The translations under genes and the position numbers were made by a program. From an uncultured Bacteroidota bacterium (GTDB lineage: Bacteria > Bacteroidota > Bacteroidia > Flavobacteriales > Flavobacteriaceae), in NCBI GenBank assembly GCA_902604715.1, contig CACLAD010000006.1:1-64000 (forward strand): a DNA stretch of 64,000 nt, written 5' to 3'. Shown piece by piece: positions 1 through 9,052 of the stretch (within the stretch, counting starts at the first letter, position 1; every line of letters begins with the position of its first letter). Under the pieces are notes generated by a model. That model was not told the DNA's origin. It searched no databases and saw only the letters and a list, made by a program, of their open reading frames with translations.

Positions 1-1
1 C

Positions 2-3000
2 TCGAACATATATTGTCTGTTGATAAGCAACTATATTATCATATTCTCCAATGATAGGGAATAGGTTATTTTCTGCATCAGCTTGTGTTTCGTGATAGCT
101 GATTAATAAATTTGGTAATCCATTGGCAATTGCTGCATCAGAGTCGGTAAGGTTAAATATTCCAAAACCATCTGCGTCAGCATCGCAATACTCTAGGTTA
201 GGAGGATTGCTTACAGGGGGTGGGATTTGAACGAACAACTCTAAAGTAGTATCTGAGTAACATCCAGTTACTTCAGTCATATCATCTTCAATTCTCACAT
301 ACAGAGTCTGTGGATTAATAGTATTTGTGTAAGCTGTCACATTTTCAATAGCATTTATACCTGCATTCATGTCTTCTTCAGTCTCATGATAGGTAATAAC
401 ATTCTCTGCAATACCAGCCATAATGCCTTCTGTCTTAACAGAGATGTCTAAGGTGGTTATTCCGTCGATATCATCGTCATCACAAACAATCAGTGGAGTA
501 GGTGCTGCAAAAACAGGTTTTGGTTCAACTGTTAGAGTGAAGTTTATATTGGAGATAAAACAACCCGTTGTAAAAGGATCACTATTATCAACTTCAACAC
601 GGGTATAAATTGTTTGTTGCTCATTAACCGTATAAGGGCTTTCCAATGCATTAAATCCTGTGTCTGCGTCTAATTGAGAACTGTGATAGCTTACGATGTA
701 TAAATTAGGGTCCTGTGATCCTAATACTTGAGCATCATACTCTGTAAGATCAATATCTATAACCCCAGGGGTATCTGTACATAAAATTTCATCAGGTACT
801 TCATTATACTGTGGAACAGGCAGTACTTCTAATAGCATAGAGTTGATTCCAAAACAATCATTATCTCTCTCAACTCTAAGATAGACTGTTTGGGCATTAG
901 GCACTTCACTTATATACTCATTAGGTAGTTGATTTAATTCCAATAATGCATCGTCTTCACTTATATAATACGCTATAGATAATTGACTAGCATCTGTTAT
1001 GTCATTATTTGGATTTGCTACAATTAATGATAAGACATATTCATCAGCGTCACTTAATGTAAATAAACCTAATCCGTCATAATCATTACCGTTTCCTTCA
1101 CTGTTATCACAAACAATTAATCCTGCATCTTCAGGAATAGGGTTGAAAATAGTTTCTAAATAAAAGTAAGAAGTAGTGTAACAAGTTGTGTTGATATTTT
1201 CTACTCTACAATAGATATTTTGTAAAGGAGCTAGATTTACATACGCTGTAGGATCTTCAATTGCATTTATACCTGCGTCCAGGTCTTCTTGAGATAAATG
1301 GAAGGTAAGTACATAGTTATTAGGATCGTCTCCTATAACAAGATTTTCAGCAGCCTCTTCCAAGTTATAAATAGAAATACCATCTTGTACATCATCAATA
1401 TCACATTGAACTAGATCAGTATTTTCGATAACATTTGGTAATGGATTTACGGTTACATTAAATGATCCAAAACTAAGACAACCTGTTTCATTTTGTTCTA
1501 ATCTTATATATATAGTTTCACTAGCAGAACCAGTATTTGAATAATTTGTCAGTGCCGCAGTGGAAAGAGCATTAATATTATCTTGGGAGTCACTGAATGA
1601 TGTAAAATAAGATAAGCTAACATTCTGTCCATTGATGATTTCATCATCTTTGGTAGTTATATCAAATACCTCCGTAAGATCTCCTGGATTTGTGTAATCA
1701 CATAGTTCGTAGTCTGTAACCTCTATTACACCAGGAATATTTACTATTATTCCTTGAGTGGTGGTTGAGTAACAACCGGTTACATCATCTTCTAGTCGAA
1801 CAATCAGTTCCTGTGTGTTGGGATTGCTATTTTGATACTCTGTTGGGAGAATATTAGTATTGTTATCCGCATCTTCCTGAGTTTCATGATAAGTAACACT
1901 AATTCCTGTTTGGCCATTTAATATAGTATCATCCAATGAGCTAAGATCAATAGTTGTAATCCCGTCATAATTAGCATCACAAACTTCAAGAATAGGAGGG
2001 CTGATGATTTCAGGGATAGGATTAACTATCAGATCTAAGGTTGTTGTCGCAGCACAACCAGTTTCATTATCTTCTAATCTTACATGTATTGTTTGATTAT
2101 CTGCTGTTGTATTTGTATAAAGATCAGTAATTGAATTCGCATTGTTTTCAGCATCATCAATAGTTTCATGATAACTAACGACAATTCCAGTTTGACTATT
2201 TAAAATTTCGTCTGTCTTTTGTGATAAATCAAAATATGAAACAATACCATCATAATCATCATCACACTCCTCTAAAGCTGTAGGAACTATCAAATCGGGT
2301 AAAGGATTTATAAAAACAGTTGACTCTTCAGAGTATACGATGCAACCATAACCAACTCTGTCAACTAGAGCTCTGTATTTGAAGTTATTCAGACTTAATG
2401 GGATATCATTTATTGTAAGTATTGCAGAATCTACGCCATTATAATATTCATTATCTACTAAAATATTCCAATCGATTCCATCAGAAGATGATTCCCATAA
2501 ATAACTGTCAATTGTTTCGGATTCAATGATAATCTGCATTGTGCCATCTTCACAAACAATAATTTCAGATTCAGGTTGAATGTCAATAGTTATTGGTGCA
2601 TTGATTATAAAATCATTGTTAATCGGTAGGGTGTAACCGTCTACTCCACTGGTTACAATACCAGTGTTGTCCCCGTTAATGTCATAAGTTGAAATAGGGT
2701 CATCCCCTAATAAGCCATCATCATTCTGATCCGTATAGCCAGCTTCAACAACATCAAGACATCCATCTGAGTCTGAATCCAAATTGATGTAGTTATAGAA
2801 CCCATCATCATTTGAGTCTAACAGAGTAAAACTTAAAGTACTAGAATCAATTTCAGTTTCAATTGAATTTGATAGACCATTATTTCCAACCTGAATCTCA
2901 TCAATTGTTCCATCTAAATCTTCATCATTTACAATTTCTAATGCACCAGACTCATGTAAGTCATATATCCCGTCATTGTCTGAGTCTAAATCTAAATAGT

Positions 3001-5650
3001 CAAATACCCCATCATTGTCAAAATCAATTGCTATAAAATTGTCTCCAAAAACGTCGTCATATCCATCATTATTTGTGTCTATATTCAAAATTGGATTATA
3101 ATTATTTCCGCTAGCCTCAACAATATCTAAAATACCATCATTATCAGAATCATAATCTCTAGCATCAACAACACCATCTCCATCAGAGTCTATTGGCACA
3201 CAAGTAGCAACAACATTGAAGATTGCTGCATTTGTACTTTCCGGATTAGAATTATAATGGGTTAATTCAAAGTAAGTTGTTAAATGTGAATAAAATTTAA
3301 ATGTTGCATCAGTACTATCAAGACTTTCTCCATTTAATCTAAATCTTATCTCAAAATTTGAAAAGTTGGTTATACCACTTTCAAAAATTCCGTCAAAGTT
3401 AGTATCGATAATTATTTGGTCATCTGGATCAAGCAAAGTAATGGTTTTGTTAAATGGAACCTTTAAGCTAAACCATTCTTGATTACCCAAGGTATTTGTA
3501 GAAATTGGATTACCAGTAACTGGATCTACAAATGAACTGTAAGTAATAGCTAAACTAATTTCGCTGTCAAAAGTTGTTGAAGAAGAAATATAACCATCTT
3601 GTGGAATATTTTCACTATCTATTGTGGCTGGTGGAGATACTGTTTGCCAATTTCCAATTTCGTCTCCAATCCAATTTGCTAGGATAATGTCTGATGATTC
3701 TAATCCGAAGGTATAATTATAAATTCCATCAATTGTTCCACCCGTATCACCAGTTAGATCTATTGTTTTATCACCAAGTGATTCAAAGCAATCTAGTAAT
3801 CCATCATTGTCATTATCAATATCTATATTGTCGTTAACTCCATCATTATCATAATCTTCAGGACAAGCACTCACAGGAATATTATTTGAAAGGAGTGAAC
3901 CTTCACAACCATCAATCAAACCTGAAATTTGATAATATCCTGGTTCAGTAGGGGTGAAGTTATTTGAATTAGCACCTGCAATTGGTACATCATTATAATA
4001 CCACTGATACTGATCATATGTAGAAATACTGCTTAAACTTAATGTTAGATTAGGAATACATAAGTTATCCTGATTATCTAAAGTTTCAAGTATAATTTCG
4101 GGTCTAAATTCAAAACCTGAATAATAACCACCAAATGTAGCATAATCGTAGGCTCCAAATGTAGCTACGTATACTTGTGCGGTTGATTCGATACTTACAT
4201 CTCCAATCAAACCCTCAATTGTGTAAGTTTCATATAATGGATTAGCGTCCACTATTTCAGCAATTGCACCATATGATTCAATAGGATTTCCGTTAATATT
4301 TACCTGAGCACCAGCTTCTGTGGCAATAGTGATTACACCTCCAAAAATTTCATCTCCAATTTGACTTACACCAGGGATATTATTAACACTCTTTGGTGTT
4401 TTACAATTGATAGGGGGTACGTAAAAAAGTCCAACATTTGCAACTCCATTGCTTATTCCGAAAGCACCTTGAGATCCTGGTCTGGTACCTCCGATAACCT
4501 GGTAGGCAAATACTGGATTGTTAGTATTTACATACATGTTATGAGATTGATTGGTAGGCGGCTGATCATCAGCATTTAGCGCTGGGTTTACAGAAACACC
4601 ATTAACAGTTTCTGGATAACCATCATTGTTAACATTTCCATTTCCAGTATAAACAGTATTTGAATAACTAGCACCATAAAATGCAGAGGGAATAGAATAA
4701 TACTCACCTGCATTAATGGTTGTTTGTAAGTTACCGTTAACATAAATTTCTGTATTATCCTCATGAGCAACAATAAGTGGTCTCTCAACCTCATCAGGCC
4801 CTAAACCTCTAACAAATATATATTCGCTTCCAATAATACTTGCAGGAGCAACCTGATCTATTCCCAAGTCCTGTCCTCCACCTTCATTATAATTTGAGTT
4901 ACTTCCGGTAAAAGAACCAGAATTGACGGCAATCGGTTTATCAGATTCTATAAATGTACCAATCAATCCCGCAGCATTAGCTGCGTTTGTATTAGATGGA
5001 TATGGGGTTATTGCAACAGAATAACTCTCACCAGCATTAAGTATTACATTATTTGTAGGTATATCATTAATTATTGTTACTCCATTTCCGAACTCCTTAA
5101 AATCTACAGTTGTGTTATCTTGGGTAGCTAATACAGAAACAAAATTCAAATAATTTGAAGGTGTACCACCTGTTAAATTTCCTTCATTTTCAAAAGTTCC
5201 TGCTCTAAACTCAGTACCAAGTGCCGCTGTACCTTTACTAACTACGCTCCCTGCTTGATAATAACTTCCTGCAAATAACCTTGCAGATACATAAGTTAGA
5301 TCCTCAGATTCAATTATGAATCCCTTATTATCAAATGGACTACCATCTAAACTTCCAGTAGTAATAATCAGATTGGTATTTATACCACTACCAACGTAAT
5401 ATTCCCAAGGATCTGAATTTGAAGCAGTCCCAGAAATTTCAGCCCCGCCCATTGGTTTTATTATAACATTTACTGGAGTTTCACTTGGGGTTGAAATATA
5501 TAAATACTGATCTAGCGGATTTGCAGAACCATTTCCGGTAGTTGTGATAGGGGGGATATAATGACTTTTACTGTATTGAGCAAAAGTGTAATTATAGCTT
5601 AAAGCTATTAGCATTATTAAAACTATCCTCAATATCCTCATAAAACCCAT
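2..5650 (-). CDS. Very large secreted multidomain surface protein (gliding/T9SS-adhesin-like), C-terminus truncated by the window edge
   Basis: Minus-strand frame starting at ATG 5650 (MGFMRILRIVLIMLIALSYNYTFAQYSKSHYIPPITTTGNG...) reads open to base 2 (about 1883 codons). It is absent from the ORF track, presumably because there is no in-window stop. Signal peptide, DxDxDG-type acidic Ca-binding-like segments and tandem repeats of about 100 aa. Confidence 0.85.
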   Translation of the reverse strand, partial: MGFMRILRIVLIMLIALSYNYTFAQYSKSHYIPPITTTGNGSANPLDQYLYISTPSETPVNVIIKPMGGAEISGTASNSDPWEYYVGSGINTNLIITTGSLDGSPFDNKGFIIESEDLTYVSARLFAGSYYQAGSVVSKGTAALGTEFRAGTFENEGNLTGGTPSNYLNFVSVLATQDNTTVDFKEFGNGVTIINDIPTNNVILNAGESYSVAITPYPSNTNAANAAGLIGTFIESDKPIAVNSGSFTGSNSNYNEGGGQDLGIDQVAPASIIGSEYIFVRGLGPDEVERPLIVAHEDNTEIYVNGNLQTTINAGEYYSIPSAFYGASYSNTVYTGNGNVNNDGYPETVNGVSVNPALNADDQPPTNQSHNMYVNTNNPVFAYQVIGGTRPGSQGAFGISNGVANVGLFYVPPINCKTPKSVNNIPGVSQIGDEIFGGVITIATEAGAQVNINGNPIESYGAIAEIVDANPLYETYTIEGLIGDVSIESTAQVYVATFGAYDYATFGGYYSGFEFRPEIILETLDNQDNLCIPNLTLSLSSISTYDQYQWYYNDVPIAGANSNNFTPTEPGYYQISGLIDGCEGSLLSNNIPVSACPEDYDNDGVNDNIDIDNDNDGLLDCFESLGDKTIDLTGDTGGTIDGIYNYTFGLESSDIILANWIGDEIGNWQTVSPPATIDSENIPQDGYISSSTTFDSEISLAITYSSFVDPVTGNPISTNTLGNQEWFSLKVPFNKTITLLDPDDQIIIDTNFDGIFESGITNFSNFEIRFRLNGESLDSTDATFKFYSHLTTYFELTHYNSNPESTNAAIFNVVATCVPIDSDGDGVVDARDYDSDNDGILDIVEASGNNYNPILNIDTNNDGYDDVFGDNFIAIDFDNDGVFDYLDLDSDNDGIYDLHESGALEIVNDEDLDGTIDEIQVGNNGLSNSIETEIDSSTLSFTLLDSNDDGFYNYINLDSDSDGCLDVVEAGYTDQNDDGLLGDDPISTYDINGDNTGIVTSGVDGYTLPINNDFIINAPITIDIQPESEIIVCEDGTMQIIIESETIDSYLWESSSDGIDWNILVDNEYYNGVDSAILTINDIPLSLNNFKYRALVDRVGYGCIVYSEESTVFINPLPDLIVPTALEECDDDYDGIVSYFDLSQKTDEILNSQTGIVVSYHETIDDAENNANSITDLYTNTTADNQTIHVRLEDNETGCAATTTLDLIVNPIPEIISPPILEVCDANYDGITTIDLSSLDDTILNGQTGISVTYHETQEDADNNTNILPTEYQNSNPNTQELIVRLEDDVTGCYSTTTQGIIVNIPGVIEVTDYELCDYTNPGDLTEVFDITTKDDEIINGQNVSLSYFTSFSDSQDNINALSTAALTNYSNTGSASETIYIRLEQNETGCLSFGSFNVTVNPLPNVIENTDLVQCDIDDVQDGISIYNLEEAAENLVIGDDPNNYVLTFHLSQEDLDAGINAIEDPTAYVNLAPLQNIYCRVENINTTCYTTSYFYLETIFNPIPEDAGLIVCDNSEGNGNDYDGLGLFTLSDADEYVLSLIVANPNNDITDASQLSIAYYISEDDALLELNQLPNEYISEVPNAQTVYLRVERDNDCFGINSMLLEVLPVPQYNEVPDEILCTDTPGVIDIDLTEYDAQVLGSQDPNLYIVSYHSSQLDADTGFNALESPYTVNEQQTIYTRVEVDNSDPFTTGCFISNINFTLTVEPKPVFAAPTPLIVCDDDDIDGITTLDISVKTEGIMAGIAENVITYHETEEDMNAGINAIENVTAYTNTINPQTLYVRIEDDMTEVTGCYSDTTLELFVQIPPPVSNPPNLEYCDADADGFGIFNLTDSDAAIANGLPNLLISYHETQADAENNLFPIIGEYDNIVAYQQTIYVR
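187..2266 (-). repeat. Tandem protein-level repeat array (93-110 aa units, Cys-Asp anchored)
   Basis: Cys codons of the recurring C-D-x-x-x-D-G motif lie at 2266, 1981, 1702, 1405, 1111, 781, 484 and 187 (intervals 285, 279, 297, 294, 330, 297, 297 nt). Each unit also carries S/TYHETQ-like, (I/L)YVRxE and TGC motifs. Confidence 0.85.
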
Positions 5651-5734
5651 CTGTGTCAATAACTTAATTTAGTCTAAGGAAATACTTAAAATAGAAAACA
5701 AAAACAAAGCCATTTCCAAATTACTAAAGATAAT

Positions 5735-5766
5735 AAAAAAAATACCCCCCTAAATAAAAGGGGTAT
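5735..5766 (-). terminator. Rho-independent terminator downstream of htpG
   Basis: Perfect 7-bp stem atacccc (5742-5748) / ggggtat (5760-5766), followed on the minus strand by a T-tract (A-run 5735-5742), just after the htpG stop. Confidence 0.8.
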
Positions 5767-5777
5767 ATATATCAATA

Positions 5778-7664
5778 TCACTTGATTATATCAAAGCTTC
5801 TTTTAATGAAATTTGTTAATCCCTCCCCATTGAGAAGACCGTGAGAAAGTTTTGCCAAGTCTATACTTTGAGAAATTAATCTTTCTTGTTTTTTCTTTGT
5901 TTTTGTTTTTATAATTTGAGAAATTAGGTCTGAGTTGGTATTTATAACTAGATTGAACATTTCAGGCATATTGCCGGCTCCAAACATTCCACCGCCGCCA
6001 CTTTGTTGCATCTCTTTCATTCTTCTCATAAATTCAGGATTAGTTATAATAAAGGGATTTTCTTTAGAATCCATGGATTCTAACTTAATAACAAACTTTT
6101 CATCATTAACAACATTCCTAACAATTTCCTCTAATTCCTTTTTTTGATCATCATTTAGTTTTGAGACCTTATTTTTGTCTTTATTGATTAGATTGTCTAT
6201 ATGATCTGAATCAACTCTTGCAAATTGAATTTTTTCTTTTGAGCTTTCAAGTTTTTGAATTAAATGGCTAACTATCGGAGAGTCTAATAAAAGAACTTCA
6301 TATCCCTTGTTTTTAGCATTTTCAATATAACTATGCTGGGCTTGCTTATCAGATGAATAAAGTATTACCAGTTTGTCATCTTTATCTGTTTGTTTAGCTT
6401 TGATTTTGTTATATAACTCTTCATAAGTGTAAAATTTATCATCAACCGTGGGATAAAGTGCAAATTTTTCAGACTTTTCAAAAAACTTTTCTTCACTCAG
6501 CATTCCATATTCTATGATAATTTTTATATCATTCCATTTCTTTTCAAAACCATCTCGATCATTTTTAAATAAACTAGCTAGTTTATCAGCAACTTTTCTG
6601 GTTATATAGGAAGAAATTTTCTTTACAGCTCCATCAGCTTGTAAATAGGAACGAGATACATTTAGCGGAATATCCGGAGAATCAATCACACCCCTTAAAA
6701 GTGTTAAAAATTCTGGAACAATACCTTCAACATTATCGGTTACAAAAACTTGGTTTTGATAAAGTTGAATTTTATCTTTTTGGATATTTACATCATTGGT
6801 TAATTTTGGAAAATAAAGGATACCAGTAAGATTGAATGGATAATCTACATTTAGATGGATGTTAAATAATGGCTCCTCAAATTGCATCGGATATAGTTCT
6901 CTGTAAAAACCTTTATAATCCTCACCTTTAAGATCTTTGGGCTGTTTTGTCCAAGCAGGGTTTGGATTATTTATGATATTATCAACGGTCTTAATTTTTG
7001 GCTTTTCACCTTCCTTGGCATCTTTTTCCAAGGGAAGCGTTTCTTCTTTTGTTCCGAATTTAATCGGAATTGGCATAAATTTATTATACTTTACAAGTAA
7101 CTCGGAAATCTTATTTTCTTCTATAAATTCCTTTGAATTTTTATCAATGTGTAAAATTATTTCAGTACCTCTGTCTTTTTTGTTGCCTTTGTCCAATGTG
7201 TAGTTTGGGGACCCATCGCAGGTCCAATGAGCTGATGGTTTATTTTTGTAAGATTTTGAAATTATTTCGACTTTTTTAGCCACCATGAAAGCAGAGTAAA
7301 AACCTAAACCAAAGTGACCAATAATCCCAGAATCTTTGGCACTGTCTTTATATTTTTCTAAAAATTCTTCAGCACCAGAAAACGCAACTTCATTAATATA
7401 TTTTTCAATTTCATCAGAAGTCATTCCGATTCCTTGATCAATAATGTGAAGTTTTTTTCCTTTTTTATCAATTTTTACTTCAATAATTGGTTCTCCAACT
7501 TCTATTTTTTCTTTACCTATGCCAGCTATGTGCTTTAGTTTCAAAGTGGCATCAGTAGCATTACTAATTAATTCGCGTAGAAATATTTCATGGTCACTGT
7601 ATAAAAACTTTTTTATCAGTGGGAAAATATTTTCAACCGATACATTAATGTTTCCTTTTTTCAT
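5778..7664 (-). CDS. htpG: Molecular chaperone HtpG (Hsp90 family)
   Basis: 628 aa; FLRELISNATDATLKLKH, DQGIGMTSDEI and GHFGLGFYSAFMVA motifs. Confidence 0.97.
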   Translation of the reverse strand: MKKGNINVSVENIFPLIKKFLYSDHEIFLRELISNATDATLKLKHIAGIGKEKIEVGEPIIEVKIDKKGKKLHIIDQGIGMTSDEIEKYINEVAFSGAEEFLEKYKDSAKDSGIIGHFGLGFYSAFMVAKKVEIISKSYKNKPSAHWTCDGSPNYTLDKGNKKDRGTEIILHIDKNSKEFIEENKISELLVKYNKFMPIPIKFGTKEETLPLEKDAKEGEKPKIKTVDNIINNPNPAWTKQPKDLKGEDYKGFYRELYPMQFEEPLFNIHLNVDYPFNLTGILYFPKLTNDVNIQKDKIQLYQNQVFVTDNVEGIVPEFLTLLRGVIDSPDIPLNVSRSYLQADGAVKKISSYITRKVADKLASLFKNDRDGFEKKWNDIKIIIEYGMLSEEKFFEKSEKFALYPTVDDKFYTYEELYNKIKAKQTDKDDKLVILYSSDKQAQHSYIENAKNKGYEVLLLDSPIVSHLIQKLESSKEKIQFARVDSDHIDNLINKDKNKVSKLNDDQKKELEEIVRNVVNDEKFVIKLESMDSKENPFIITNPEFMRRMKEMQQSGGGGMFGAGNMPEMFNLVINTNSDLISQIIKTKTKKKQERLISQSIDLAKLSHGLLNGEGLTNFIKRSFDIIK

Positions 7665-7741
7665 ATTTGATAAATTTTAATAGTCCCGTTCAATAAAAAT
7701 GCCAAATAAAAATTCGTGACAATATGACATCATATAAGAAT

Positions 7742-9052
7742 TTAATCTTGAATTAAACCCAGGCTTTCACTCACTTGTCCGTTAACTGAATAGTGGTATG
7801 CTCTCCAAATATTTCCGGCCTCACCCTTATTATATTTCCAGGCTATTTCACCATCAGGTGTAATTTCCCATAAACCATAGTCTGATTCAGTTATTAAAGT
7901 GTTTCCATTTGATAATCGTACAGCTCCTGATAATTTAGTGGCAAACAATTCATCATTAGTATAACTCCATCGAATAGTTGGTTCATTATTTGAATTTGAA
8001 TTTAAATTAAGTTGGTTTGGGAGTTCTAATTCGTAAACAATTGATTGACCTGTTGAGTTACCATTCACATAAACCAGTACATTTCCCTCACCTTCAACAC
8101 CGTCTTCTAACAAATTTGGGAAATGATTTTTATCAAATAATTTTTCACCTAGGCTATCATAGGTATTGGGGTTGCCAAATCTGTAGATTAAATCACCTCC
8201 ATTATCGTAATTTCCACCGTAATCTGAGTGAGATTCTTGAATTGTTGTACTGTGGTCAATCACCCATATTTCATCAAAATAATTAACACTTAGAAATATG
8301 ATGTCATTAATCGCATCATAATCTAACCCATTAGCATGCATTATATCTCCACCCTCAAAAAAATTTCCACCAGGTGGGTTGTCAACAGTGTAATTTATAT
8401 TAATTTTTCCGGGGTTCGCGTTTAAATTACCATAATTAGGTAATGATTCAAATTTATCCTGTATAATGTGATCCCAACTTCTCCATTCCCAAACAATTTC
8501 GTTGTTTGAAGGATTAATCTCAACAATTTTTTCGGTAAATATATCAGTTTCAATATCTACCCCATTGCCCACAGCTACTTCGTTGGCTATTCTTTCCCAA
8601 ACCATAATCAAAATATTTCCGTTAGGCAGCATTTCTACGTCATGGTGAGAAATAGTATTTTCATCACTGATCTCATACTCCCAAAGTGTATTATTATTTT
8701 TATCTAAAATTTTAGCAATACCTCCCCAACCACCAAAATCAATGAATGGGTCTGTTGATTTGAAAATTCCTACCAAATCACCATTTGGTAGTATCTCTAA
8801 ATCATTTCCAGAATTAGTATCGAAATTCCATTCCCAAATCTTAAACCCCTGTTTATTTATCAGATATGAGTTTGTAGATGAGTTTTCCACAACAAAGACA
8901 AAATCATCACTCATATTGTTTTCATCATAAAAATCAATGCTATCAGAGTAAACAACCGGTTCAATTTGATGATCATTGGTCTCTGTACAGGACAAAGCAA
9001 GTATTAGGAAAATATGTATTTTAAGAAGGATTTTAATATTCATTTTGAGCAA
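7742..9052 (-). CDS. Arylsulfotransferase (ASST)-like lipoprotein
   Basis: Lipoprotein-type N-terminus (LILALSCTE); repeated W-x-W / LPNGN blade motifs, HHDVEMLPNGNIL, MHANGLDYD, LSNGNTLITES. Confidence 0.7.
   Translation of the reverse strand: MLKMNIKILLKIHIFLILALSCTETNDHQIEPVVYSDSIDFYDENNMSDDFVFVVENSSTNSYLINKQGFKIWEWNFDTNSGNDLEILPNGDLVGIFKSTDPFIDFGGWGGIAKILDKNNNTLWEYEISDENTISHHDVEMLPNGNILIMVWERIANEVAVGNGVDIETDIFTEKIVEINPSNNEIVWEWRSWDHIIQDKFESLPNYGNLNANPGKININYTVDNPPGGNFFEGGDIMHANGLDYDAINDIIFLSVNYFDEIWVIDHSTTIQESHSDYGGNYDNGGDLIYRFGNPNTYDSLGEKLFDKNHFPNLLEDGVEGEGNVLVYVNGNSTGQSIVYELELPNQLNLNSNSNNEPTIRWSYTNDELFATKLSGAVRLSNGNTLITESDYGLWEITPDGEIAWKYNKGEAGNIWRAYHYSVNGQVSESLGLIQD

Noticed and set aside
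423-608. ORF-track ORF on the plus strand inside the giant surface-protein gene (similarly 4361-4579 plus and 4588-4794 minus)
   Set aside because: Shadow frames of the long open minus-strand frame 5650..2; no recognisable protein features.
187-2266. Periodic (~290 nt) structure considered as a CRISPR or DNA-repeat array
   Set aside because: Periodicity is at protein level within one continuous reading frame. No conserved short DNA repeats with unique spacers.
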